DNA of 64,000 nt. It comes from Antedon mediterranea. Its lineage: Eukaryota > Echinodermata > Crinoidea > Comatulida > Antedonidae. Under the pieces are notes generated by a model. The model had not been told where the DNA came from and did not search any database. It saw only the letters and a list, made by a program, of their open reading frames with translations. Both the position numbers and the translations under genes were made by a program. Positions 1 to 11,427 of this stretch are shown one piece after another. Position 1 is the stretch's first letter; each line of letters starts with the position of its first letter. The stretch covers positions 4,466,001-4,530,000 of the forward strand of contig NC_092679.1 in assembly GCF_964355755.1 (NCBI RefSeq), read 5' to 3'.

Positions 1-1
1 G

Positions 2-499
2 AATCCAATGTCTCCAGAAACACCACTCTTTAGCGAAGATGTTCTGTTGGCAGCTTTGAATCATGTGAACTCTAACGCAGGAGCGTTTAATTTCGTTCAG
101 GATCTCAACCCGATGATCTCTCCCAACATGCCTCTATCACCTCAAGTCCCACAAAGCCCGTTCATGTATAACTTAAACTCGCCATTCGCCGCCTTTACAC
201 ATCAGCTTACCATCAGTAGCGATATCCCTGAACCTCCAGGTTTCTCCAGACTCGACAGTACCAGTGTGTTTTTCCCAGATGAGCCTACGACTGTCACGGG
301 ATACCGACCACCATCTCCACCAGATTCCCTGTCAGACCCAGAGAGTCTTTGCGGCGATTTTGCTGCTCCTGGCTCACCAGTGTTGACACCAAACTCCGCC
401 TGTAGTCCCGGTGCTGCAGGACGTCTGCCGATTTTTCGAGGTATTTCAGTTGACGCAACAAGCGACCAGATTTTGAGAACGGTCCTTGGTGCTGACTGA
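2..499 (+). CDS. ZFP36/TIS11-family (tristetraprolin-like) protein, C-terminal part; 5' partial
   Basis: This is the terminal coding segment of a CCCH zinc-finger mRNA-decay factor. Family members bind UUAUUUAUU elements in 3' UTRs and recruit the CCR4-NOT deadenylase through a C-terminal motif. The frame is open from the left edge to TGA at 497-499. The Met at position 8 is internal, since the tandem zinc fingers must lie upstream. Counting from that Met, residues 101-110 read PPSPPDSLSD and residues 139-149 read RLPIFRGISVD. These resemble, in the same order, the PPDSLSD block and the RRLPIF(S)RLS CNOT1-binding tail of vertebrate ZFP36L1/L2. Between and before them the chain is low-complexity, rich in Pro, Ser and Asn, and has SP/TP pairs typical of the disordered regulatory half. 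R-G-I-S (144-147) keeps an RxxS context for a basophilic kinase. About 14 residues follow the motif, whereas the vertebrate proteins end just after it. The paralogue (ZFP36, L1 or L2) cannot be decided. Family assignment rests on two short motifs in the correct order. Confidence 0.82.
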   Translation, partial: NPMSPETPLFSEDVLLAALNHVNSNAGAFNFVQDLNPMISPNMPLSPQVPQSPFMYNLNSPFAAFTHQLTISSDIPEPPGFSRLDSTSVFFPDEPTTVTGYRPPSPPDSLSDPESLCGDFAAPGSPVLTPNSACSPGAAGRLPIFRGISVDATSDQILRTVLGAD

Positions 500-1009
500 A
501 CCCCCACAAGGAGATGTCCCTTGCTAAAAAACATTCATGGTATCGAAAATAGAAACGATAATTTCATTACCTAAAGTAATATTTTGTTTATTGTTGATTG
601 TAATCATTATATAAATAGCTGAAGATATTATTGTTCTTAATATTATTAATGTAAATGAATGGTATTATGTAATATGTTCCCGCTACTAGAGACACTCGTC
701 AGAGTGCCTTTGCTGTACTACTCGTCCCATGTTTTCCAGAAATAATATTAATTATTAACTATTTATTATGTTACGGGACGTATAGTTGAGGCTGTATTGT
801 ACGTACAAGTATATATTTATGTTTTATCGTAATTTTATATTATTATATCAGTGTTGCTGTGAATTTAATCTCGGTTCAGTTATAAATTTAGCTGATTGTC
901 CAAATAGTGTTCCTTGTAAAAGCTAACGTTGACCATTAAAAATGCAGAGCATTATTAATTGAATATTTTACAGACGTCTCCCGTTGTTAAAGAAGATAGT
1001 ATATTTAAG

Positions 1010-1018
1010 TTATTTATT
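1010..1018 (+). promoter_or_regulatory. AU-rich element, canonical tristetraprolin nonamer TTATTTATT
   Basis: The exact DNA form of UUAUUUAUU, the optimal binding site of ZFP36-family tandem zinc fingers, lies about 510 bases after the stop codon. Supporting TATTTAT heptamers occur on the same strand at 760-766, 814-820 and 1058-1064. Vertebrate ZFP36 is known to bind AU-rich elements in its own mRNA, so negative autoregulation is the natural inference. Chance occurrence in AT-rich DNA is possible for the single heptamers, less so for the nonamer inside this UTR. Confidence 0.6.
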
Positions 1019-1211
1019 TCTCATGAATATTCATTATGAGTATACTTTTGTTTTTAATATTTATCAATATGATCAGAGAATATTGTTGTATTTACTGACT
1101 GTAAACAATAATAATAATATTATGTATTGTAATTTGGTAAAACTTGTGCTCTATTGTATTAGTACATTAATTATATAGTTTTGATTTAGTATGATATTTA
1201 AAAAAAAAGTT

Positions 1212-1217
1212 AATAAA
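1212..1217 (+). terminator. Candidate polyadenylation signal AATAAA (proximal)
   Basis: Canonical hexamer after an A-run, about 715 bases past the stop codon and downstream of the AU-rich nonamer. A T/GT-containing stretch follows. A second hexamer at 1735-1740 is an alternative distal site. In AT-rich DNA such hexamers are frequent, so usage is uncertain. Confidence 0.4.
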
Positions 1218-1734
1218 TATATCCACCGCATTCTCTTTCCGAATTTAAGTTATTGTGTAAATCGTATGTAAATATTAAACGGATTTGAACTTCTTGTTAA
1301 GAGAAGTATTCATATCCCGTATGCTATCCTAATACTGTACTTGTTATTAACTATTATCTTATTGATGTGTGTGTTTGGATAAATGTATAAATGTATATAA
1401 AATTACTTGAAAACAGTTCTAAAAATCTGTTTTTACGATAAAAAGTATCAGTGAAGTGCAAACAAAGACATTTTTAAAAAATATTTTCGTCAATTTACTT
1501 AAATTATTTTCTATTCTATTATTTTATTTACTTAAATGTTGTGGTGACTTCGTGGATGTGTTGCGTTTTATGTACGCTTAAAGAACAACTCTAAGGGTGT
1601 TAATTAAACATGTTAAAATTTGGGATGTATAGGCCTACAGCCGAAATGTCCCATCGTTAAAAAACTATGCAGATTTCAAGTACTCAATTTTAGTGCCTTT
1701 GTATGTATTGCATTTATATGACAAGTAATTGTTA

Positions 1735-1740
1735 AATAAA
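1735..1740 (+). terminator. Candidate polyadenylation signal AATAAA (distal)
   Basis: Canonical hexamer about 1.24 kb after the stop codon. More AATAAA hexamers occur at 2163-2168, 2168-2173 and 2345-2350, so the transcript could be longer. Confidence 0.35.
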
Positions 1741-1974
1741 CATTTACCAAATCATTTTAAACAACGAATATCAATATTTTATAATTTGTATCTTCTGATT
1801 ATGACAACGTTTTGCCAATTATGTATTTTAATAAGAGTTGGTTACTGTTCAAAACTATGCAAAATAGATGTTTTTACAAATTTCATTATTGAGTTCTACT
1901 TTTATTGAAATGATTGATTAATTATATTATATATTTTAAAACCAACCAAATCGAGTTCAAAGTTTATGCGATCT

Positions 1975-2105
1975 TCCATACAACTACGAAACTGTCTGTT
2001 ATCAGATCGGTCCAATTATCGATCGTTATTCGATTCGGGCCGTTCCGTTATCGGACCGTTTCGTAGTATCGGATCGTTCCGTTTTCGGATCCGTATGGGT
2101 CGTTT
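1975..2105. repeat. Degenerate short repeats rich in GATCG / CGGATCGTTCCGTT
   Basis: A locally GC- and CpG-richer patch in AT-rich surroundings, made of diverged units of roughly 16-20 bases built on ATCGGATCGTTCCGTT and variants (ATCGGTCC, ATCGATCG, ATCGGACCGTT, TTCGGATCCG). Many units are near-palindromic. A small frame across it (1966-2172) has Arg/Ser-rich composition dictated by the repeat and is not a gene. Confidence 0.6.
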
Positions 2106-2228
2106 TTTTATGTGCAAATTAATACATCTTTCGAACGTTGAAAGAATTTTTATGTGTTCAGTAATAAAATAAATGAACTAGTTTAAATAACCAAAACTTT
2201 GTATACGAAGATTTTAGTATTTTTAGTG

Positions 2229-2248
2229 ACCCATATATATATATGGGT
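2229..2248. repeat. Perfect 20-bp palindrome around (AT)n
   Basis: ACCC-(AT)6-GGGT is fully self-complementary and could extrude a short hairpin or serve as a small inverted repeat. No neighbouring element is obvious. Confidence 0.6.
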
Positions 2249-2249
2249 T

Positions 2250-3396
2250 TGTATTGTTTGTATTCAGACTGGGCATAATTATTGAGATGTGAGAAAGTGT
2301 GTTTGTGAGAATTTATAAACAAAGAATATACCAAGTGAAAAAAAAATAAAGTTCACCAAAGCAGATATTATTGTACCGTGTTGTTTTTATCGCTGTCACT
2401 CTACTGTATCTATTTAGTATTAGACGGAAGTGTGTTATTGGATCTAGTTTTCAAGGAAGATCGTTTACCAGTCATTACGTAATGCCTAAGATAAATTATT
2501 TAATTACTGTACGTACTGTAAAGTAACAATCCACGTTCCGAAATGCTGTAGTTTATATACGACTGTTCCCGTTATAGAAGTTTACTGTATTATACTATAG
2601 ACAAATAAATAATACAGTACAGTATTGCCCTTCTTTCAACAACTTTTTGTGGAGACAAACATTAACTTATTAATTTGTATGTACACACAGTACATAATAC
2701 AACGTCATATAATGTACTCGAATATACAACATGTTACGTCATATATTATTTTTCGACTGTATGTTGTACAAGACAATATTGAACCAATTAGATTACTGGA
2801 TTGGTAACTAGGCTACTTTTGTTAATGTCTCAGTACACTACACGGTTTTTATACGAGCGCGTATACTTCTGTAGCGTCCAACTAATGATCATACACAGCA
2901 TAATAATTGGTTAATAAATCACTGAAGCGTAAACTGAAAACTGACTGATAACTAGTTGTGCATGTCAAAGTACACAATCATTATCTCTACAGTGAGCTTC
3001 CTGTTATTGTGTTCAGTTTAGAAAATTGTTCGTTTGGCGGTCAAAATGGCTGAACATAACACGACGATTGTATAAAATAAATACAGAATAATCAATACAA
3101 TATTGGCTAATGCGGTATTACGTAACTCTATGTTTTGGAAGAAGTACAGTATATACTGTAATTGACAAAGTAGAATACATACAGTACAGTATTAAAACTA
3201 TTATTTTCAGTTTCTATGTGACTATAACATAAACAGAAAAAAATTAATTAGCGTGGTCTGATATTATGTGTACAGTAGTAACATTATTCAATGTATGACG
3301 TAAACGTAAAGATTTGTTTTTAAAAGGTCAAAGGGCAATTTGTTTAGACACCGAAAAAAAACAAAGTTGACGGACGTTCCGGTACCGTTTAAATTG
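2250..3396. other. Non-coding stretch, TACAGTA-rich
   Basis: No frame longer than about 60 codons and no recognisable domain. Overlapping ACAGTACAGTA / TACTGTACTG words recur (near 2505-2520, 2612-2625, 3146-3160 and 3179-3192). No transposon ends were recognised. Confidence 0.5.
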
Positions 3397-3461
3397 ATCA
3401 GAGTTTGAACGCGCGCGTAAAAAAATTGTACCATTATTATCAGAGTTCGAACGCGCGCGTA
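3397..3461. repeat. Paired CGCGCG unit (first cluster)
   Basis: A 23-bp word, ATCAGAGTTYGAA followed by CGCGCGCGTA, occurs at 3397-3419 and again at 3439-3461 in direct orientation. The AT-rich spacer includes TTGTACCATTATT. The alternating CG runs stand out sharply in this AT-rich DNA and belong to the same dispersed class as those near 5.9, 9.6 and 15.1 kb. Confidence 0.7.
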
Positions 3462-4196
3462 CAATAGTTAAAATCACATCGTATCACAAATACTATTTGA
3501 TGGGTCTCTTCACTTTGACATAAAATGAGAGTCCGGGTTCTTTTAAAGGTCAGAACTGAACCGAAATAAAAACTATTATTACTATGATAAAATGCGTAGT
3601 AATTTGGAGTATTATATTTTAAACCTGGATCATGGTCACCTTGTGTAGGCAGATGAGTGAAATAATACCTTTAATCGGCGTGACAATGCCGATAAGGTAT
3701 ACTGGAAAGTTGATTGGAGATGACATAATTAACAGGAAATCATTATCACTGATTGTTAAAATACTGAATAAATCGTGTGTTATTACTGTATTTCATTTCG
3801 ACTGTTTAGTTAGTGAGATGTTGGACATTAAACCATAGAGATCTCTAGTACCATTAAACACAACACCCAAATTGAGCCTCTCAGAGGTGCCCATTGAGGT
3901 TCTGTACATACTTGTGTAAGATTATATTATAGTTACCTCATTTACACAGGGTGACTGGATAGATCCATTACACTCGGCAACACAGTATTATTTTACCCTA
4001 TGGTTAACCGTCATATTTACAGAATAAATACAAAACAATATAACTTTTACAATCGCGTACGCTGACATAAGTACACGATAAACACAGTTTCAATAGGTAC
4101 TAAAGTTTGTGATAAATAGACTAGGAAGAAACCAGATAAAAACAAGATGCTATGATTGTTGAGACAATCAATCATGACGTCATGTTAAATAAAAAA

Positions 4197-4310
4197 GTTG
4201 GTTCCTACAACGCAAGGACGTAAGCGCAACGCATGCGGGTGGACCAATGACAAATGACAATGGAATAATTCATCGGTCGTCCTTGCGTTTTGCGTCCTAG
4301 TGGGGACGGA
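4197..4310. mobile_element. Short MITE-like inverted repeat, GACGCAACGC/AAGGACG type (copy A)
   Basis: The left end reads TTGGTTCCTAC then AACGCAAGGACG. The right end, reversed, reads TTCCGTCCCCACTAGGACGC then AAAACGCAAGGACG. The ends are therefore imperfect inverted repeats around a short non-coding core. Related ends occur at 16728-16834 and more weakly at 63486-63613, supporting a dispersed non-autonomous DNA transposon family. No target duplication was resolved. Confidence 0.5.
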
Positions 4311-5859
4311 ATTTAAATCTTAAATTAAATTAAGTTCGGACGCAAATAATAATAGTACAGTAATCACCGTAATAACATGTTAAAATGTGCTGTATAACTA
4401 TAATGTCGATATTATGATAGAGAGAAAAAAAAGAAAATTCGGTGTACGTTTTCAAACAAATGGAACAACATGTAGTACCATTCCCGCGTATATTACAGTA
4501 GAGTAGTATAGTAGAACATGACTTATTTTGGAATTATTTCTAGAACCGATAATGATTTATGGTGGAAAGGAGGAGTATCTCCGCGGATCGTACCATGGGA
4601 TCTGATCAACGCAGTAAAAATGTATTTGGTGATTTATCGGGTCGAGGGTTCATTGGTTAAAACAGAAAACACAAGGGAAAAAACAAAATTATTAATCAAC
4701 ACGTACAACATTGTACCCCACGTCACGTCCACCAGCAAACGCGCGTAAATGATGTAACCACTGAAGCGTGAAGAGCGAGTAAATGTGATTTTATGTCAAA
4801 AAGGTAGAAATGTTTGTAGTGGATGTATAGAATAAGCGAACAGGTTGTTGTGACTGTACTGTATGCTTCTTTTTATTGCAACAGGCGACATTCCTTCGCG
4901 CCATGTTCGGAAACCTGATTCGTAGAAGCGGACTATAGTTTATTTACATTATGAAATAAGATCTACATAGCTTTGCGTTTCACAGTCAGCTGTTCGCTGA
5001 ACGAGGCAGACGACTGATTAACGAGTGCCAAAAATACAGACTAAAATAGCCTTCTACGTCATCAAAAATGATGCGCACTGTAAATAAAATAGGTTTTAAT
5101 GGTCAGGAGAAAGTAGCCGAGTAGCTCAAAATGGTCGAACTCTCATTTTGGCAAGTGACACCACCGGGTCTATGATGTGGTATTTATTACGCTTAGGGAT
5201 CAAATCTTCCAACAATCTGTTGAGCCACTCTATTATACTCATTTGCATAAGTATTACCATATTTTACAAGTGTACACCAAAATAGAATACCATGTGCATT
5301 TTTGAGTACCCAGCGTACTCCAGCTGAACAGTACTGTATAATATAAATTCATTGTTGTGACAGGCAGCAGTATGGAAAATTATATTCCATACGCAATCAC
5401 GTGATTAATACTGTACAGTCTTTAGTGGATAAATACATACACAATCTTGAGAGTGGTTCACATTGAACTTTAAAAAAATGCAAAAATGCTTGTAGAGTGA
5501 GCCAGGATACTAACGCCAGGCTTGCCTTAATTGTGCTGTCATTAATTAGAGAAAATGGCGCTTTAAAACAAATCAACAACCGGTTCAACAAGATTAAACC
5601 GTCGACAGATTTGATTGGTTTCGCTATTATTAATTAAATTACTTATTGACACGAGTCAGTTAATTAACCCATGATTAGCAGTACATCAAACATCGACCAC
5701 GCCTATCTAATAATTACACAAGGCCGTCACTTAATTATTTGCATCTCCAATCTAGGCCTAATTCTTAAATGTATTTAAATAATACATTGTTGCCATATCT
5801 ATTGATTTCTTGATCGAAACATTAATGGTACAGCTGTGACATCACAAGCAATTAAACGC
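4311..5859. other. Non-coding stretch without recognised elements
   Basis: Small frames at 4518-4748 (+) and 5397-5591 (-) show no domain, no family resemblance and no splice context that I can defend. The sequence is AT-rich with scattered CpG words. Confidence 0.4.
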
Positions 5860-5955
5860 AGTACGCGAGCGTTGAATTGTTGATAGTAATAGTATGCTAC
5901 GACTTATGTACGCGCGCGTTGAATTGTTGATATACGACTTTTGTACGCGCGTGTA
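5860..5955. repeat. CGCGCG units with shared TTGAATTGTTGATA core (second cluster)
   Basis: GTACGCGAGCGTTGAATTGT.. at 5861 and GTACGCGCGCGTTGAATTGT.. at 5908 are direct copies of one word extending through TTGATA. A third CG run (TACGCGCGTG) closes the block at 5943-5953. Each interval is about 35-48 bp and is bounded by CG runs. Confidence 0.7.
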
Positions 5956-7972
5956 CTTTATGGTCACAAAACTGTCTGTTCAATCTCAGATTAATTTGAA
6001 TTCAGAAACTTTCAATATTCTTTTACGACCAGATAGGCCAAGTTCTTGCATTGCAGAATATACGCGTGGGTGTGGTGTGTCAAAATGTGTATAGGGGTAC
6101 GTACGTGCATGAAACATTGGCACGTTGGAGACCAAGAATGTAACAACAAAACTGATACATTGCGACTCCATCCGATACAGTAGTTTAGTTAAAAAGATTG
6201 GTTTTAATCAGTTAAACGGGAACTAAATTATCTGTTAATCGATAATAAGCTAATGGTTCACATTTTACACTACAGTACAGTATTATTTCACATATTTTGC
6301 GATAAATATATTGTTGTGTACGTGTGAGTTTAATTCCAATTATAAAGTTTAGATAAAAATAAACACGTTGTTCTCCTTATATATAAAGTGACGACATTTG
6401 ATATAGGTTTAGAGTGGCTAGGCGAGTTGAAATGTCATCAGAGACACCTTATTTTTAAAATTGTTACTTGAGACAGAACATAAATGCTGAATGAGGAAAT
6501 TCAAGTTTTCCTTTAATGCAGAACGGACCACCTTCTACCCAAGAAGACCACCAGAAGCGGTGTCGATTACACCAATCTTGAAAAGTTATCTTGTGACGTC
6601 ATCACGGCCTTGCTCAGAAGTGTTTAAACGTTTCTCAGTGTTTGCGATAAAATATATTTCGTACCTTTAACATCTTGTTACCAAACTGTAAACAACATTC
6701 TACTATACTAGCCTAACAAAGAACAATACCGTATATATACCACCGAAATTCTACAACTTTTTGGCATAGGCTTATCATTTGGGTAGGCCTACGTTCGTTT
6801 CATGACGGACAAAGTTATCGCTAATTTACTCGGGTATACATATGTGTGCATGCCTCGCCTCACCCAAAAGGCCTAAACATGAAACAACCGTCCCAACATT
6901 TCAACAACTACACTGCCCTGTCAATTTGTGACGATAAAATTCGTGCGGTGGAAAATTAAATTACGAATCAAAAACAACATATGAGGACATGACAAGCCAG
7001 CAGACACTCGGATTTCAAAATATTCAAATTCGGTTATAGAAAACTAGATTTTTAAAAGAAAACTCGGATATCAACATATATTTATATCCGAAATGGAAGT
7101 TGTTGAGAATGAAATAAAAAAAAGGTTACCGTTTTATACTTGACTCAGGCTGAAATCACCAACAAAACCACAGCAAATATAAGGCTAAATAGGCCTACTT
7201 GTGACTACACAATTACAAACATATACATTTGAATTCTGAACGTTATGAACGTAAAGTTTATTGGTTTTTGAAGTATTGATGATTGATCTACATCTTGTCT
7301 CTATAGGGTATAGAGGATTTTTTACCGGATTTTTTACTATGGTAAAGCTACATTTTATCTAAAAAACGGAATTAAATAAAATACCACCCGTAGGCCTATA
7401 AAAAGAATGACAGAAACTAAAATCGTACTAGTTCTTGCATATTGTTTACTGGTAAAGTTAAAACTACATTGTATACAAATTACAATGCAGTTAACCAGTC
7501 ATATAAAACGCCAAATACAGTAGTTAAATATACAAATACGTCATTCCCTGGGAAATAATCCACCAATCACGGAGCTCAAAGCTCGGAAGTTTCCGGGTGA
7601 CTTGAAAACAGTTCATCAACATTCCTTAATTGATGACGTAGAGACGATTTGTATTGTATTTTGTCAGAAGCGTCTCGACCTTTTAAACCTGATAAGAATG
7701 AGTTTTATTTACTATAAATATTATTATTTGTGACGACACTGCATTTGCTTGTTATTCTTTTCGTCAAAGGTTTGTTGTTGGATTGTTGAGTTTTTACTAC
7801 AATTTTCCCTCATGTCTTGATGGTTCAGCTGCCCAAACCTTTTTTGGCCCTGTTCTATCAAATTTAGGATTGTAGGCCTCTATGCCCTTTTTTCAATATT
7901 TCACAAAACAAACTCAGAATGGTGTTTAGAATAACTTATTTAGCGATTGTGTCAGCTACCTATTTTTTATAG
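5956..7972. other. Non-coding stretch; CRE-like site at 6594-6601
   Basis: No credible exon. Contains a TGACGTCA palindrome at 6594-6601 and several TAGGCCTA words (about 6785, 7190 and 7393). Overlapping small frames at 5894-6171 on both strands are not convincing. Confidence 0.4.
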
Positions 7973-8055
7973 GAATAATAATAATAATAATAATATACCA
8001 CATTTATATAGCGGCCTTTTCATGAAAAAACATGCTCAAATGCGCTTTAGATAGA
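7973..8055 (-). mobile_element. LINE/SINE 3' tail, GCGCTATATAAAT-(ATT)n type, reverse orientation
   Basis: An (AATAAT)n run is followed by a block whose reverse complement reads AAGCGCATTTGAGCATG, then GGCCGCTATATAAATGTGG and (ATT)n. This 'gcgctatataaat plus trinucleotide tail' layout is common at 3' ends of invertebrate L2/CR1-like LINEs and the SINEs that borrow their tails. A forward-strand relative is at 34520-34597. Confidence 0.5.
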
Positions 8056-8878
8056 TACATAAAAAGACAGACAAAAAAGGTACATAAATACACAAATATA
8101 TAAAAGTATGGATACAGTTTAAAATAAATCTATTTTAAAAGGTGCACAAAACTCTTTTATTTTGAGGTTGGGGTGTTTTCGTAATTTTCTTATTATAAAG
8201 ACGGACTTCTTTCGAGACTCCTCCTGAAGAAATCTTTTCACTGTTGTTAGGCCTACATGATCTATAGGATCGTGTGTTTTAGAATACCATATTTAGCAAT
8301 TTTGGCAGCTACATCCTATTATAGGAACAAAACTGCAGGTGGCTCTAAACCCAACTGTTGATGATGCATCTTGGGTTATAAGAACGCGATTGCGTGACGT
8401 CATACATTCGATTTCAATCTTTTGTTGATAACAAGTTCTGTGTGGCTATGTCGTCACAAATTTGAGGAGGGCAACTTGTCAAGTTCAAAGATCATTATAC
8501 TGGTAATGTTACCGAATCAAGAAGGAAAGTTTCGTCATTCTACGTCACATAATTCAAAATCATGATGTAAATAAAATAATAAATATTTTTCTTACAGTAA
8601 AATAAAGACATTATCTTCAAACTTAGGTTATACGACTTCTCCCACATATAATAATATATAAGCCCTATGCCTTAAACTGGATTTTAAAAAAAGGAGATAA
8701 TGATACGATGATAACAATGACAACACAATGCTGTACGGTAACTTTATTGAAAAGGTTATTTTTAAGGTAGCTTCATAAAATGAACAGCAACAATACAATA
8801 TAAGCAACGGGACAATAACTAAACAGAAAATCTAAAAATAAAACTTTGAGTGGTTTTTGTTTATATGTTTTAGCTTAA

Positions 8879-9424
8879 AGATGTATTGTCCCTTTGACTA
8901 ATTCCAAAAAAATAAAAAATAAAAGATTTCGAAAAAAGGTGGGTCATTTTGAAGTATCATAATAGTTATTAACTATCACCAAAAATTTTTCGGAAAAAAA
9001 AAATTTAAATGAAATACAGACGTTTTTTTGTTAAAAAAATAACTTTGACTTCCAGTCAAAGTTTTCAATCAAAACATATCCCATAATGAAACGCACTTGT
9101 TTGGCTACTCTGTATGCATAATCATAAAACTTCCTCATGATCTGTGTGAAAATACCTTCTTAACCGTGACGAGTTGTAAACAATCCTAATTTAGCATATG
9201 CATAATGCGTACTCATAGTTTGAAATCTTTGTTTACTTTCGCTCGTGACGATTTTCCAGATGAAATGTAATTAAAGTAATTTACCTGTTAATTACGTAAA
9301 CTTGTTGTTTTTGGCTCAAATTTTCGACTTAAAGTGAATAACTTTATTATTACTTTGATATGGCCACTTTAAATTTAGAATATTTTGACCTTCATTTTTT
9401 TGTGTTTCAAGGGACAATACATCT
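8879..9424. mobile_element. 546-bp MITE with TTAA flanks (copy 1, most complete)
   Basis: The element starts AGATGTATTGTCCCT and ends with its perfect reverse complement AGGGACAATACATCT. TTAA flanks it on both sides (8875-8878 and 9425-9428). The inside is AT-rich and non-coding. Recognisable internal blocks (CTTCCAGTCAAAG, TTTGGCTACTCTGTATGCAT, TTTAGAATATTTTGACCTTC) recur in copies at 38629-39177 and 44523-44937. TTAA target choice recalls piggyBac-type transposition, but the terminal bases do not let me assign a superfamily. Confidence 0.8.
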
Positions 9425-9580
9425 TTAACCACAAAGAAAAATCCAACTGTCATTCGTCAGTAACATCACGCTATCGAATCAGCTGAATCTCGGTTCATTA
9501 TTCTAAAATTTATATTTGTAAACTTATTATTTAATAAATATATAACTAAATTCCATTCAGTGTAACGTCATGACGAGAAA

Positions 9581-9707
9581 GCGCGTACAAACGTTGATAA
9601 CAATGGTGATCTCTTACACGCGCGCGCCTCAACTATAATGTATTCTTCACACCACGGAATAGACACGCGCGTACAAACGTTGATGACGACCTTTTACACG
9701 CGCGCGT
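9581..9707. repeat. Two CGCGCG-bounded units with ACAAACGTTGAT core (third cluster)
   Basis: GCGCGTACAAACGTTGAT begins at 9581 and again at 9667. Each copy is closed about 25 bp later by TTACACGCGCGCG (9615-9627 and 9695-9707). Each unit thus starts GCGCGT and ends ACGCGCGC, an inverted-terminus layout of about 43-47 bp. Confidence 0.7.
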
Positions 9708-11427
9708 CACCAATATGTCTTCTTTACTAACGTAATTTCTAATTTTGCCTAGGTCTATTAAAAATAAAAAACAAAATTTACAGTTTGTGGAAACGCGAGA
9801 CGCGTAAACATAAATATGTTAAAAGGGGTGGTATGGTATCATTACAACAAATGACTATCATAAGGAAGGAAATTGTATGCTGTTGCACGCATGCAATGTT
9901 GTATCTCAAATGCAATTCAAAAATATACTTTTCACATTAATTCCGCGCGTTACCTGCTGAGGTTAACTTCCTAAAAAATGAATGCTCAATCGCTTGAAAA
10001 CAATCGGCGTCTGTGCTACACGCGAAACTAATAATATAATTGGGATGTTTAAGCTCCAGCACTCGCACATTGTTTACTTGATTACGTAACGGTTGGTTTG
10101 TATTGTTTGTATTCATACACAAACTTGAGATATAAATCTAACCATTTATTACCTAAATAGGTATATTCAGCATAATGCATTTTAATTCGTAATTTTATTT
10201 TAATGAAATGTATTCTAATTTTCTCTTACTTTGATTATCAGTAGAGATTATAGTGAAACATATTATTTCTATGTTTATAATACGACAATAAAATATACAA
10301 AGGTTAATTAATTATGAGTGAGGGCAATGACCTCTTATTTTTCTCAGAAAGAATATCCTCTATTTCGGGCCAAACGAAACAATTTAAAATGATTTCCAAA
10401 TAAAAATAAAAATTTAAACAAACATTAGGTCTATAGTACAGTATAACATTAAAAATAATGCTTTATATCATGACGTCATGAATGAGAACTAAAGTGGAGC
10501 ATGCACGTAGTAGGCCCACTATTGCATTTATTTAGTCACGTGGCTTTAAATTGGCCTTGCTGCTGTTGTATAGACTGTCGATGCAGGTACGGTACTGAAA
10601 TCAAACATCCGGGTTTACCGGAAACCATCAATTATATATCAAGATGGAAAGCATAATTAACGATGTTATCAAATTCAACGGTGTATTTTCAAGTCACTGC
10701 CCCAATTGAAGAGGGGAACACACATTACGCGCGCTTTATTCCAACTGGACTACTACTGGTAGCAGCACGTGCGGCATTAAATCTGAGTTTCGTCGATAAT
10801 AACTAATCTATTCATTTAGTGTGATCATTATTTTATGGACACATAAGCTGGGATCCTAGTTATTCCGCGGGGAGTGGGTTCATCCCCCTGGGCTGAAATT
10901 ATTTCAATTCATGGTCATCATACGCTGGAAGCTAACTATGCATGTGTATGTTTTGTTGCGTGTAAAACTGTCAGTAGGCGTCAAGACTTACACGACAGTG
11001 TTCTGCTGACGACGCTCTGGCGCACTCCTCCGAGTTTTGGGTGTGACAGATCATCCTCAGGGTTCGCCTGCAAACAGAGATATTACCTAACTTGCTGTGT
11101 TGTTTTCTTCTCGAAGGTTATGTTACTAATTTACCTAATTGCCTAATTACGGAGACAGTCTAGAAGGAGAAATGAGCTACTGTACTGTAAAATACTACAT
11201 AATGTTTACTTTGATCATTTATGGAGGAGTTCTTTGCTGTAAAAGAGGTGATGCGGAGGGGACTGTTGATACCGTGTCGTAAGCTCAGTGACGTAATCAT
11301 ACGTTGTTTTATGGTTAAAAATGGCTAAAGGCTGTTCATCCCCTCCTAAATCCGCCTGACTAAAATGGTGAGGGGCGGTAGGCACATGAATTGGTGGGTC
11401 TCATTTCAGAGAATACACATGGTAGAC
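9708..11427. other. Non-coding stretch; CRE-like site at 10471-10478
   Basis: The longest frame, 90 codons at 10874-11146 (+), has Cys/Ser-rich composition but no domain I recognise. It lies in a slightly GC-richer island (about 10.85-11.10 kb) and is left uncalled. A TGACGTCA palindrome lies at 10471-10478 within CATGACGTCATG. Confidence 0.4.

Larger units (their letters stand above)
500..1740 (+). other. Probable 3' UTR of the ZFP36-like gene
   Basis: Strongly AT-rich sequence with no credible coding frame directly follows the TGA. It carries several ATTTA pentamers and TATTTAT heptamers and at least two AATAAA hexamers (1212-1217 and 1735-1740). The short frame at 984-1178 overlaps the AU-rich elements and has simple Leu/Ile/Tyr/Asn composition, so it is not called as a gene. 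The true 3' end is unknown. 1740 is chosen as the later of two plausible poly(A) sites. Confidence 0.55.

Noticed and set aside
202-534. Reverse-strand frame opposite the ZFP36-like exon
   Set aside because: Shadow of the real coding frame on the + strand, which carries the recognisable motifs.
10874-11146. 90-codon frame in a slightly GC-richer island
   Set aside because: No family resemblance, no convincing splice or start context, and it is not repeated elsewhere in the window.
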